A DNA stretch of 64,000 nucleotides from Paraburkholderia fungorum. Its GTDB lineage: Bacteria > Pseudomonadota > Gammaproteobacteria > Burkholderiales > Burkholderiaceae. The stretch is taken from positions 1-64,000 of the forward strand of contig NZ_MCAS01000001.1 in NCBI RefSeq assembly GCF_003610895.1. Reading direction: 5' to 3'. The notes below the pieces were generated by a model, which ran no database searches, was not told the DNA's origin, and saw nothing but the letters and a program-made list of their open reading frames with translations. Of this stretch, positions 1 through 9,500 are shown in pieces. Numbering within the stretch: the first letter of the stretch is position 1; the number at the start of each line of letters is the position of its first letter. The position numbers and the translations under genes were made by a program.

Positions 1-14
1 GACGACGTGCTCAC
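1..14 (-). CDS. Possible start of gspE (T2SS ATPase), cut by window edge
   Basis: A GTG codon at 14-12 overlaps the gspD TGA stop (13-11) as GTGA, the classic translational-coupling overlap. The few visible codons read M-S-T-S. In Burkholderiales the cytoplasmic ATPase gene gspE usually follows gspD. Only four codons are visible, so the identity is inferred from context alone. Confidence 0.3.
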
Positions 15-2425
15 GGCTGCACTCCAGGCGATGCGGTGGACGGCCCCGTGGTGACAGGGTTGGTCTGCACAGCGGGGTTCACCTGTACCGCGCCACCGTT
101 CATAACCGGATTCGTCTGCACGGCGGGATTTGCAGGCACGGCGCCACCGTTCATGACCGGAACAGGGGCGGAATTCGCCGGCGGTGCGATCTGCTGACGC
201 CGCATCTGGTCGAGATTGAACAGATTCATCGCCGGCGATCCACCCTGGCTCGGACCGAGCGGCATCGGCGGGACCACTGGATCGTCGTTGTCCTTGATCA
301 GGTTGTTGTCCGATTTGTACGCGCCCGTCACGCCCTGCACGTAGTCATAGCGGTTCGCCGTCACGGCCTGCGCGGTATCGCGATCGCTGATGATCACGGG
401 GCGCAGAAACACCATCAGGTTGGTCTTCTGGCGGGTCTTCTGCTCCGAGCGAAACAGCTGGCCAAGCCACGGAATATCGCCCAGCAGCGGCACCTTGCTG
501 TTGCTGACCTGGTAGTTGTCCTGCATCAGCCCGCCCAGCACGATGATCTCGCCGTTATCGGCAAGCACCGTCGATTGCAACGAACGCTTGGTGAACTGCG
601 GGCCGGCCGGATTGGTCGCGACATTGGTCGTGCCGTTCACGATCGCCGAGTCTTCGGTGTAGAGCTGCAGCTTGAGAATTCCGCCCGAGGTGATCTGCGG
701 CTTGATGTGCAATGTCAATCCCACGTCGACGCGGTCGTAGGTATTGAATGCCGAACTCGCGTTGCCGCTCGTGAGATTCGAATAGGAGCCCGTCTGGATC
801 GGCACGTTCGTGCCGACCACGATCTTCGCTTCCTCGTTGTCGAGCGTGATGAGGTTAGGCGTGGACAGCACGTTGGCATCTGCGGTCTGCGAGAGTGCCT
901 GCAACAGCGCGCCAAGCCCCTTCACGCCAAAAATGTTGTGTACCCAGCCGACGTTGAGACCCTGCTGGATACCCGAGCCGTTCGCGAGCGCGCCAACGAG
1001 TCCACCGGTGGCGCCAGTCGCCGCGGCCGCCGCCGTCAGATTGACGATGCTGTTGCCGTTGCCCGTCGCCAGATTGGTGCCGGCGAACACCTCGTTGTTC
1101 GCCACCTGCCATTGAATGCCGAGATTGGCGTTCGTATTCGAGTTCAACTCGACGATCAGCGCCTCGATATAGACCTGCGCGCGCCGTGCGTCGAGCTGGT
1201 CGATGACGTTGCGAACGCTTTGGTAGACCGGTTCAGGTGCGGTAATGATGAGGGAATTCGTCGACGGGTCGGCCGCGATCATGCCGCTCGAGCCACTGTC
1301 GTCGCCACCGCGCGCGTTGGCGATCAAACCGCCACCCTGGCCGACCGCGCCGCCGCTCGCACCCGACCCTGATCCCGATCCTCCCAGGCCGCTGCTGCTA
1401 TTCGTCGAACCAGGCAGCGGTGGCACGCCCGGTGTGCCGGTCGAGTTGCTGCTGCCGGAGGAACCACCGAGGCCATTGCCGTTACCTTGACCGAAGCCCT
1501 GCGCACTCGATTTGTCGCTCGAAGCGCCTGTGTCGCCGCCGGCTTGCCCCAGCATGCCGCGCAGCACCTTCGCCAGATCGACCGCGTTCGCATTCGCCAA
1601 ACGCACCACATGCATGTTGCCCGGCACTCGCGTGGCCGAATCGAGCCGTGCGATCAGCGCTTTCGCATCCTTGATACGCGACGCATTGGCCGCGCGCAGC
1701 AGCAACGCGTTGATGCGCGCATCGGCCGCGACCGACACCTTCAGCGTTGCGTCCGTGTTGCCGATGCTCGTGGGGTCGAGCATCTTCTGCACGATCGGTG
1801 CGAGATCGATCGCGCTTTCGTGCATGAGCGGCACAACCTCGACCTGCTGCGACTCGCCCGAATCGATGCCCGCGATGATCGACGCGACGCGGCGCACGTT
1901 GTCCGCGTAATCGGTAACAACCAGCGTATTGTCGTTCGCATAGGCGTTGATCGTATTGTTCGGCGTGATCAGCGGTCGCAGCACCGGCAACAGGTTGGTG
2001 GCCGATTCGTGCCGCAGACGAAACACCTGAGTGATGACGGTGTCGCCACGCGCCTTGGGTGCGTTGCCGACATAGGTAGGGACGCCTTGCAGCTTCGCGT
2101 CCGCTTCGGGCACCACCTTCAGGATGCCGTTGTCGGTCAGCAGCGCGAAGCCTTGCATGCGCAATGCGGCCTCCAGGGTCTTCAATGCCCGTTCCTTGCT
2201 GACCGGATTCTCGGAGACAAGATTCAACTGCCCCTTCACACGCGGGTCGACGATGATCGTCGTATCCGTTGCCGAGCCAATCGCCTTGGCTACCTGTCCG
2301 ATATCGACGTTGGCGAAGTTCAACGTGACCTGGGCATGGACCGTCTGCGATAGCGCCGGAATCAACAAACCGAGCGTAAATGCGATGCGAGATACAGCAT
2401 GGATACCGGAACGAAAACGTGTCAT
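11..2425 (-). CDS. gspD: Type II secretion system secretin GspD
   Basis: Outer-membrane secretin that forms the T2SS exit channel. The ATG at 2425 gives 804 residues and a clean signal peptide cleaved after about residue 31 (...QTVHA). The reading frame stays open upstream to 2821, but that part does not look like protein. After the signal come the N0 domain (starting QVTLNFANVDIGQ), N1-N3 repeats with a long Gly/Ser-rich insertion at roughly residues 305-380, and the C-terminal secretin domain with STPNLITLDN, VGLTLHIKPQI, VPLLGDIPWLGQLF and TNLMVFLRPVI. The Pro/Asn-rich tail contains a tandem repeat of VMNGGAV..NPAVQTNPV. Other gsp genes presumably lie to the left of the window. The family call is very secure. 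Confidence 0.95.
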   Translation of the reverse strand: MTRFRSGIHAVSRIAFTLGLLIPALSQTVHAQVTLNFANVDIGQVAKAIGSATDTTIIVDPRVKGQLNLVSENPVSKERALKTLEAALRMQGFALLTDNGILKVVPEADAKLQGVPTYVGNAPKARGDTVITQVFRLRHESATNLLPVLRPLITPNNTINAYANDNTLVVTDYADNVRRVASIIAGIDSGESQQVEVVPLMHESAIDLAPIVQKMLDPTSIGNTDATLKVSVAADARINALLLRAANASRIKDAKALIARLDSATRVPGNMHVVRLANANAVDLAKVLRGMLGQAGGDTGASSDKSSAQGFGQGNGNGLGGSSGSSNSTGTPGVPPLPGSTNSSSGLGGSGSGSGASGGAVGQGGGLIANARGGDDSGSSGMIAADPSTNSLIITAPEPVYQSVRNVIDQLDARRAQVYIEALIVELNSNTNANLGIQWQVANNEVFAGTNLATGNGNSIVNLTAAAAATGATGGLVGALANGSGIQQGLNVGWVHNIFGVKGLGALLQALSQTADANVLSTPNLITLDNEEAKIVVGTNVPIQTGSYSNLTSGNASSAFNTYDRVDVGLTLHIKPQITSGGILKLQLYTEDSAIVNGTTNVATNPAGPQFTKRSLQSTVLADNGEIIVLGGLMQDNYQVSNSKVPLLGDIPWLGQLFRSEQKTRQKTNLMVFLRPVIISDRDTAQAVTANRYDYVQGVTGAYKSDNNLIKDNDDPVVPPMPLGPSQGGSPAMNLFNLDQMRRQQIAPPANSAPVPVMNGGAVPANPAVQTNPVMNGGAVQVNPAVQTNPVTTGPSTASPGVQP
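58..159 (-). repeat. 51-bp tandem repeat in the 3' end of gspD
   Basis: Two imperfect 51-bp units (about 58-108 and 109-159) each encode a 17-residue block around VMNGGAV and NPAVQTNPV in the disordered C-terminal tail of GspD. The repeat preserves the reading frame. Confidence 0.6.
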
Positions 2426-2821
2426 GGATCTGGTTCTATGCCGCTGTGCCCAATTTATAGGAAGCAGGCTCACCTCGTTGAGCACGCACGCTATCACCCG
2501 TTTCATGCGCGATAGGTATGCGGCCTTGAGCCTGCACTTTCGTCTGTTACGGTGCGGCAGCGTGAGCCCGTCCGTAGACAGCGAGGCAAGATTAAGCGGC
2601 CAAATAGCGACGACGTGTGACAAATCCTCAGCACAATTTTTTTGCATCGGTCGCAGCGCACGCTTCAAGCGTGTACGTACTGACAATCGTTCACCGAGTC
2701 GACTTGAGCGGCCGATAAGCTGATAAAGATCTTCATTCGATCCATCGCCGTGCTGCATCATTCGCGTACCGCACACGAGCGCCGACAATAACGACGACAT
2801 CGAACAACATACGGCCAGCAC
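2426..2821. other. Divergent intergenic region between gspD and the 2822 gene
   Basis: 396 bp with an AT-rich core around 2620-2645 (run of T). It should hold the promoters for gspD (leftward) and the rightward gene. An open frame across it on the minus strand is an extension of gspD without secretin-like sequence. I found no convincing -35/-10 pair, RNA gene or mobile-element remnant. Confidence 0.4.
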
Positions 2822-3604
2822 ATGACAGAGAAGCCGCTAGTCGATCATGCATTCCATCCGGAGCAAGACCGCCTGTTGACGGTTGAAGACTATCTGCGTG
2901 AATTTCCTGGCGACGAACAGACTGAGCGGCCCCTCGCGCGTTGTCCTTTGTGCGGTGAAGCGCTGCAAGTCATGCAGTCGCGTGGACGAAAGCATACGCA
3001 CTACTTTTCGCACGCCGAAGGGGCGCTTGCACATTGCCCTCTGGTGACCGACGGTCTGCCGAATCCGATTCTGGTCACCGCGCAGCCGCCCAATATCGAA
3101 CTTGAACGCAAACAGCGCGATATGTTCTCGCGGCACTGGCGCGCGCATTTGCATGCGATGCGGGAACACGTTCCGGAGTTGAGCGTCATACGCTTCATGC
3201 GTATTGTCGAACACGCCGACGTACTGCACCTATGGGCATGCCCCACGCTGATTCAGGCCGACGTGCCGTATATTTTTCTTGTTCTCGCCGAGTTCATTGC
3301 AAGAACGCCCGGCGCGCAGCACTCGGCATGGGTAAGGTTCTGGTTCGATGCAACGGTGCAGCGGATCGACGATCTGCGCAAACCGCGCGCAACGCCTCCA
3401 CGCCTTTTCCGCTTGCACTACCGGGCCACGCGTTCTTCGATGTTTCCTGGCAGACGGCACCTGCTTCGATACAGTGAAGTGCCTATGACTGGCGATTTTC
3501 TGAATGCCTCGACACGTCTGATCCGGTCAGATGTACTCACCTTCGAGACATTTCTCGCGCAATCGGAAACGCAAGGTACGACAGTAACGAGCCAGGTGCG
3601 CTGA
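2822..3604 (+). CDS. Conserved hypothetical protein, CoiA-like zinc-finger N-terminus
   Basis: 260 residues, soluble, with no signal peptide or membrane segment. Residues about 40-75 contain ARCPLCGEAL, then HTHYFSHAEG and HCPL. This Cys/His arrangement resembles the zinc-binding N-terminal region of CoiA-like competence/nuclease proteins, though that is pattern recognition only. The rest is basic and aromatic-rich with no motif I know. It diverges from gspD. The Shine-Dalgarno before the ATG at 2822 is weak, so the start could differ by a few codons. Function unknown; a DNA-related or T2SS-linked accessory role would be speculation. Confidence 0.65.
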   Translation: MTEKPLVDHAFHPEQDRLLTVEDYLREFPGDEQTERPLARCPLCGEALQVMQSRGRKHTHYFSHAEGALAHCPLVTDGLPNPILVTAQPPNIELERKQRDMFSRHWRAHLHAMREHVPELSVIRFMRIVEHADVLHLWACPTLIQADVPYIFLVLAEFIARTPGAQHSAWVRFWFDATVQRIDDLRKPRATPPRLFRLHYRATRSSMFPGRRHLLRYSEVPMTGDFLNASTRLIRSDVLTFETFLAQSETQGTTVTSQVR

Positions 3605-3895
3605 GGCGATGGTTGCATAGACACAAAACGGATATGAATAGTATTCCAGCCGCTTAAGATGCCTGATTGTTCGTTAGTTCATTAACGCAAATGACTTGAA
3701 CGGTGTCGAATATTCATCATGCATTCGAATTCGATATTGGGTATTAATTCTCCGTACCATTTGTTGCCATTTCGACTCACGCAATTCACGGACACTTCAC
3801 CGTCCGCGAGGGAACTCGAATCTATATTGATCAGGCGGTCAGGTTCCCTTCCGGCTGCGAAAAAATCCCTGGTTCGTTTTCCTTAAGGAATTGCG

Positions 3896-5185
3896 ATGAA
3901 ATCTAGCAAGCGTATCGTTTGTCAAGCTGTCCTGGCCGCCCTGTCGGCACTCGCAGCCTCCGCTGCAATGGCACAGACGGCACCGGCTCTGGTCGGTGGC
4001 GGCTCGTCGCTGGTTGCTCCGTCGATCGGCGCAGAAATCTCGATTTTCCCCGCTGCTGATGGTACGGCTTCGTACGCATCGGTTGGCTCGGGCAAGGGTC
4101 AGACTGCTTTCCTGAACAACGATGCTACCCAGTTCAGCCTTGCTTCGGGCACGGTTGTTCACTTCGCCAATAGCGATGCAGCGCTGTCGTCGACGCAGAT
4201 CAACAACTACAAGTCGAGCACAATCGGCGCCAGCAGCGGTCCGCTGATTCAACTCCCGTACATCGTTACGCCGATCACGATTCCGCTGGTCAATGCACCG
4301 GCCGGTACGGGTCCGCAAACGACGACTGGTCAGGCTAACAGCGTCGCGCTGAACGACAACGACCTGTGCGGCATTTTCTCGGGCAAGCTGACCGACTGGA
4401 GCCAGGTCACGAACCCGGACAACAGCTCGGTCTATGCTGCCGGCCCGATCACGGTTGTGGTGCGCGGTGACGGTAGCGGCACGACCGATCTGCTCACGCG
4501 CCACCTGGCATCGGGTGTTTGCACGACCGGCACTGGCGGCAACTCGAACATCGCGTTCACGGAAACCCAAACGTTCAAGGCAACGCTGTTCCCGTCCGGC
4601 CTGCCGACCAACTTCGTCGAAGCGACGGGTAGCGGCGGCGTGGCTAGCGAACTTGCGACGCTGAAGACCGCAGGCAAAGCAGGTGTGGGTTATCTGAGCC
4701 CGGACTACACGAACTCGTTCCTCGCAACGTCGACGAGCGCACCGGCTGCGACGAACGCACTGGCTGTTGCCAGCCTGCGTAACACGTCGACGGGCGCTGA
4801 CGTGGTGCCGACGTACGCGGCCGCTACCACGGCGCTAGGCACGGTCACTCCGCCGACGGGCACCGCCGCGGCCGACCAGACGCAGTGGGTGCCGAACTCG
4901 GCGAATCCTTCCGCAGGCTACCCGATCTCCGGCACGAGCCAAATCATCGTTAGCCAGTGCTACGCGAATCACAGCAACAGCCCGACGGTCAATGCTTCGG
5001 TCGTGGACTTCCTGAACCTGCACTACACGAACGCCAGCAACGCCGCAATCCTGCACGCCAATGGTTTCGATACGGTACCGACAAGCTATCAGTCCGCCAT
5101 CAGCGCAGACTTCCTGAGCAACAGCAGCGGTCTGAAGCTGAACATCGGCAACAACTCGGTCTGTAGCGCAATCGCCGGTCGCTAA
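3896..5185 (+). CDS. Exported PstS-like phosphate-binding/DING-type protein
   Basis: 429 residues with a signal peptide (MKSSKRIVCQAVLAALSALAA...AMAQ, cleaved about residue 26). The mature start ALVGGGSSLVAPSI matches the phosphate-loop start of PstS-family periplasmic binding proteins. Further family signs are LCGIFSGKLTDW and VVRGDGSGTTDL at about residues 155-200, the second phosphate-binding loop. It is larger than E. coli PstS (about 346) and has no pstCAB beside it, so it is probably not the binding protein of a classical Pst transporter. Related PstS/DING-like proteins are secreted by T2SS in pseudomonads, and gspD lies 1.5 kb away, so a secreted phosphate scavenger is plausible. A strong AAGGA ribosome site precedes the ATG, and a hairpin terminator follows at 5227-5257. 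Confidence 0.85.
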   Translation: MKSSKRIVCQAVLAALSALAASAAMAQTAPALVGGGSSLVAPSIGAEISIFPAADGTASYASVGSGKGQTAFLNNDATQFSLASGTVVHFANSDAALSSTQINNYKSSTIGASSGPLIQLPYIVTPITIPLVNAPAGTGPQTTTGQANSVALNDNDLCGIFSGKLTDWSQVTNPDNSSVYAAGPITVVVRGDGSGTTDLLTRHLASGVCTTGTGGNSNIAFTETQTFKATLFPSGLPTNFVEATGSGGVASELATLKTAGKAGVGYLSPDYTNSFLATSTSAPAATNALAVASLRNTSTGADVVPTYAAATTALGTVTPPTGTAAADQTQWVPNSANPSAGYPISGTSQIIVSQCYANHSNSPTVNASVVDFLNLHYTNASNAAILHANGFDTVPTSYQSAISADFLSNSSGLKLNIGNNSVCSAIAGR

Positions 5186-5226
5186 TGGGTCGCTAGTGGT
5201 TTGAAGAGTTTCACCTTGTGAATATG

Positions 5227-5257
5227 CCGTGGCCTGGATTCATCGGGCCACGGTTTT
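5227..5257 (+). terminator. Rho-independent terminator after the PstS-like gene
   Basis: Perfect 8-bp stem CCGTGGCC/GGCCACGG (5227-5234 and 5246-5253), 11-nt loop, then TTTT. Confidence 0.8.
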
Positions 5258-5335
5258 CTTCATCGAGAATGCTCCGCCACGTGCCTGCATCTCCGCGGTC
5301 GAACTCGCCACGTGTCCCCGCGGTTCCGAACACTT

Positions 5336-6463
5336 CTATCCCACGTTGTCGAGTGTCTCGTGATTATCTTCAACCCGCCGCTCCCATATCCCGCCGTGAA
5401 CGGTTTCCATCGAAGGTGTCTCGAACCACTGTTTTGGCGCAAGAATTTCAGCGCGCCGAACGCCCGGCAACACCTGTACATCGAAGATTTCCTCAACACC
5501 GTTGTAGAACTCCAGGATGCCCAGCAGCTTTCCACTCGCCAGTTCAATTGCGGCGACGCCAGCGACAAGCTTGCCCGCTTCTTCGATAGGCAATCCCTGC
5601 GGCCCGCGCTTCATGCGCAGCTTCGATAAGCCGACAAACAGCACGCCGCCGTACGCGGCCAACCCGTGCGTGAAGCCAGGCAGTTCTGCGACGACCCGCC
5701 TCGCGCCACTCACTTTATCGATGTGCAGCACATGACCACGGCCACCCTCGAGGACGTAAAGCTCGCCGTCGATCACACGCGGTGAATGTGGCATGGACAG
5801 TCCCGACGCAACGATACGGCCACTCGGCACCTCCATGACGATTCCTGAGTGCGCCATGCCCTCACGCCACCCGTAGGGCGCGTCAGTCTGACCCAACGCG
5901 GTGACAAACGATGCCTTGCGGTCGTGAAACGCCATCCCGTTCAGGTGACAACGGTCATCGCCAGAGAAGGCGCTGATGAACGGTGGCCGCCAGATCGGTG
6001 TGAAATTGAAGAAGCCATCGATCACGCAAAGACAGGAGAAGCGCGTGTTCACCGCGATAACACGCGGCCCGTCGAGCGCCATGTCGTGCAGATCACAATA
6101 GGCGGTGTAGTGCGACGTGCGAGGGACAAAAACGCTATCGTAGTAATCGGGGCGTTCGGGATATTGCCGGGCGATTGAACGAGCATTTGAAAATACCATC
6201 ACTTCCCGCTGCGTCGCGATTGCCAGCCGATCGCCTTCGACGGCGAGCCCCATCGAGCGCGGCAACAGACAGGCCGATAATGTCGGGACACCCTGGTCGA
6301 CACCGAGTAACGCAACACCCGATGGCCGCCGGCTCAAAGCCAGCGAACAATCAAGCGTTTCGAGTGTCGCGAGGAAGCGCCCCGTATCGCGCAAGTCGAT
6401 CAGATCGGGCTGGTCCTCAACCCCGTTGCATTGCACCTCATCCTTCAGATCTGCTGCCGCCAC
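5336..6463 (-). CDS. TIGR03032-family protein (function unknown)
   Basis: 375 residues starting at a GTG (6463) preceded by AGAGGA. The sequence matches my recollection of the TIGR03032/DUF4915 family: a cytoplasmic, beta-rich, probably propeller-like fold with conserved segments such as DLHDMAL, INTRFSCL-like VNTRFSCL, RCHLNGMA, PHSPR..DGELYVLEGGRG and FTHGLA. Family members are often found next to TPR-glycosyltransferase proteins and large surface proteins. Here it is last in a same-strand block behind the giant adhesin (109 bp gap) and three TPR-glycosyltransferases. No catalytic role has been established that I know of; a role in adhesin modification or assembly is inferred from context. 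Confidence 0.75.
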   Translation of the reverse strand: MAAADLKDEVQCNGVEDQPDLIDLRDTGRFLATLETLDCSLALSRRPSGVALLGVDQGVPTLSACLLPRSMGLAVEGDRLAIATQREVMVFSNARSIARQYPERPDYYDSVFVPRTSHYTAYCDLHDMALDGPRVIAVNTRFSCLCVIDGFFNFTPIWRPPFISAFSGDDRCHLNGMAFHDRKASFVTALGQTDAPYGWREGMAHSGIVMEVPSGRIVASGLSMPHSPRVIDGELYVLEGGRGHVLHIDKVSGARRVVAELPGFTHGLAAYGGVLFVGLSKLRMKRGPQGLPIEEAGKLVAGVAAIELASGKLLGILEFYNGVEEIFDVQVLPGVRRAEILAPKQWFETPSMETVHGGIWERRVEDNHETLDNVG

Positions 6464-6572
6464 TGTGAACTTCCTCTCTCAGGTTGAAGCGTTGTTTCAA
6501 AGGTTATATATGGCCGTGGTGTCCACCGTTCGCGCCCTCTGTCCGCCGCACGCCACCGCAATAGCCATCTGT

Positions 6573-9500
6573 TCATTGGCCTCGTGACTTCCGCTTCTTC
6601 TTCGAGTCATCCGAATCGTCCGAATCGAAGGAGTTCGAATTATCACCGAAACCCTCCACTTCCACCGATATCACCCAGCGCCGTCCCGACCCACCTGACG
6701 CATTGTTTCTCGCAAGGTCCTGCGCCATCTGGTTCGCCGCCGATGCAGTCGAACTCGCCGCCGTCAATGCGCCGGGATTGACCGATTGACTCACCGGCAC
6801 ACCGATGGATGTCCCTTGCACCTGAATATTGTCCGCGTTGACAACATGCAGCGCCGCGATGTTCAGATTTCCCGACACGCGAATGCCCGCGTCACCGGCA
6901 TCGACCGTGCCGCGTGGCGCGACCAGCGTGGCGTCGCCCGTCGGCACGCCCGGCACGGTCTGCAATGTCGCGATGCCCGCGCCGGTCACCTCGCCGCGCG
7001 CGTCCACCGTGCAGTAATGGTTCGGGTCGCACACATAGTTCGGCGGCGGCACATCGGCCACCGACTTGGAGCCCTTGCCCGCATTGATGTCGCCATTCGA
7101 GCTCCAGATGGTCATGTTGCCACCCTGCTCGGTGAAAATCCGGCTTTGCGCGAGCAGGATGCTTTCGTCGGTGAAGATATTGACGTCGCCTTTCTCCAGC
7201 GTCAGGATGCCCTGTGTGCCGGGACCGGCAAGCACCAGACCCTTGCTATTGACGATCGCGGGCGGTGCCGACACGCTGCCAATCAGCGCCTCGCCGCCGG
7301 GTCCGAGAATGCTCACGTTGCCGCCCTGCTGGGTCTGGATGGTTGTGCTGCGAATGTCCAGATTGCCCGTGTGAACCAGCTTGGTTGCGCCGTTACTGCC
7401 ACCCGTAAGATTGTTCTGTGTGTACCCGAATGAAGCCGGGAATAACGTGTTGAGTGCATCGTAGCCGCGCGAGTATTTCTGATAGTACGGACTCGCCGGA
7501 TTGTTGTAATCCTGCCCGACCGTCGTCAAGACATTGAAGAGAACCTGCTCCGCGAACTGCTGCTGCACATAGGTCGGCAGCGCCTGGAATTGAGCCCATG
7601 CCGCCGCAGCCGTCAGCGTGCCGACGCCCTTCTGCGCCGCAGCTTTGTCCGCGGCCAGACCGGTATCGACGATCTGTCCGGCATCGTATTGCTCCATGAA
7701 CGTGATCAGTGCCGCGGTGGAACCCGGCACGCCCGGAATCGAACTGGCCGGATTGATGTAGCCGGAAATGAAGGCGGCATTGTCGACGCCTGGGCCGATG
7801 CCGAACAACACCTGCACGTTCGCACTTTCATGTGGCAGGTTTGGATTGTTGGCATTGCCAACTGCGTCGATACCGGTCACCGGCGGGACAAACCCGTCGT
7901 TTCTCCCCGTAGAAATGAACGCCTGCTCCTGATTCGACAATGGCCCAATGTTGCGGCCCGCCTCTACGTCGAAGGTACCCGGTCCACCAAGCACCAGACT
8001 CGGGACAACGGGGTTAGTGGAAAGTGGCAGCGGCGTGTCATAGATATCACGCCCCGCGACAATGCGAGTGAGGTCGGACGACCGCAGGTTTTGCCCCAAA
8101 AACGCCAGATCCACGATGTCCAGGCCGGCCTGAATCAGCGCGGGTTTGTCGATCACAACGCTCACGTTCTGGTCGTAGAATCCTGCGTTTCTCGCTCCGG
8201 CCGGCTCAAGCACGCCATCGACGATGCTGCCGTTCACACTGTAGATGTGTGCCAGCTGGTTGTCACCGGCGTGCAACGGAGTCTGTGCGTGATCCGCGCT
8301 GTTCGTACTCGTCAAGCTGGGCACGGACGCCATCTGATTGGTCAGCGACGGCATGAGCGACGGATCGACGTCGAGCAAGCCAAATGCCGCCGGCGAGCCA
8401 GCGACGGACCCACTCTGATTCGACACGTTGATAGACTGGTCGGCGAGCAGATTCAGGTTGCCGGTAGCGGACGGAAATAGTTCTCCACCCGACGCGATTG
8501 TGATGCCGCCGGAAAACGCTGTCATCGCAATCGTTGCGGGCAACACCTGGGACTGGTCGAGCCCGCCACTCACCCCGCCGCCGATCAGCGACTGCCCTGC
8601 CACCAGGGAACCCAGTGTGCCGAGCTTGACGTCACCGGTAGTGGATGCGACGTTGACCGCCGAGTTCGCTGAGTAACTCTGAAAATCCGCATGCTGGCTA
8701 TATTTGCCAATGACACTGTCTATGTACGACGGATTGTAAATGCCACCAATATCGGCGCCTTGCCGGGCGGTCACGTCGAGCGTGCCGTCCTGCGTCGCCA
8801 GCAGTGTTGAAACCGGAGCGATGGGCATGTTGACGGGGCGTTTGGTCCCAACGTTGTTTGCGATAAATTGCGTATAGGCAACCCCATCTGATGCGATCGC
8901 ACCACCCGCCGTAATGGTGCCCGTGCCTTTGGCGACAAAGTAGTTACCGCTCAGAATGCTGCCACCCGCTGTCACGCTCAGATTCCCGCCACCCACGGTG
9001 ACGGGTGCATTGTTGCTGTTCAGATACCATGTGGTCGGCAGCGACACAGCGAGATCGGTGATGCTGCCGCCCGCGTTCACGGAGATGTTGCCGCCTACGC
9101 TCATCACACCCTGGTCGAACGATCCAAAGTCGATAGATGTCGCCGCAAGCGGGATTGACGTCGTCTTGCCACCGCTGGATGTGACCGTCGGATTCGCCGT
9201 GATCTGCATCCATTGCCACCAGAACTGGCTGATGTTTGCACCCGCCACGCCCGTGACCGCGCCAGTCGCATCGATCGCATTCTCAATGCCGGTTATGTTG
9301 CCCTGAGCATGAATGGAAATGTCGCCGGCGGAATCCGGATTGACTGTGGGGGTAACGAGAATATCCGGGAGCGCTTGTGAAGGATTGCCTGTGACAATTG
9401 CTGCGCTGCTGCCAACGGTCGTATCTTTTGCCGGAGCACCCGCTGTATAGATGACGCCCGGAGCGGTGGAATCCAGCAATGCAATGTTGTTGCCCGCGGC

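Noticed and set aside
1487..2353. 288-codon open frame antisense to gspD
   Set aside because: Arg/Asp/His-rich shadow of the secretin coding strand; no ribosome site or family match.
2426..2821. N-terminal extension of GspD by 132 codons
   Set aside because: The signal peptide begins at 2425 and the extension has no secretin-like sequence.
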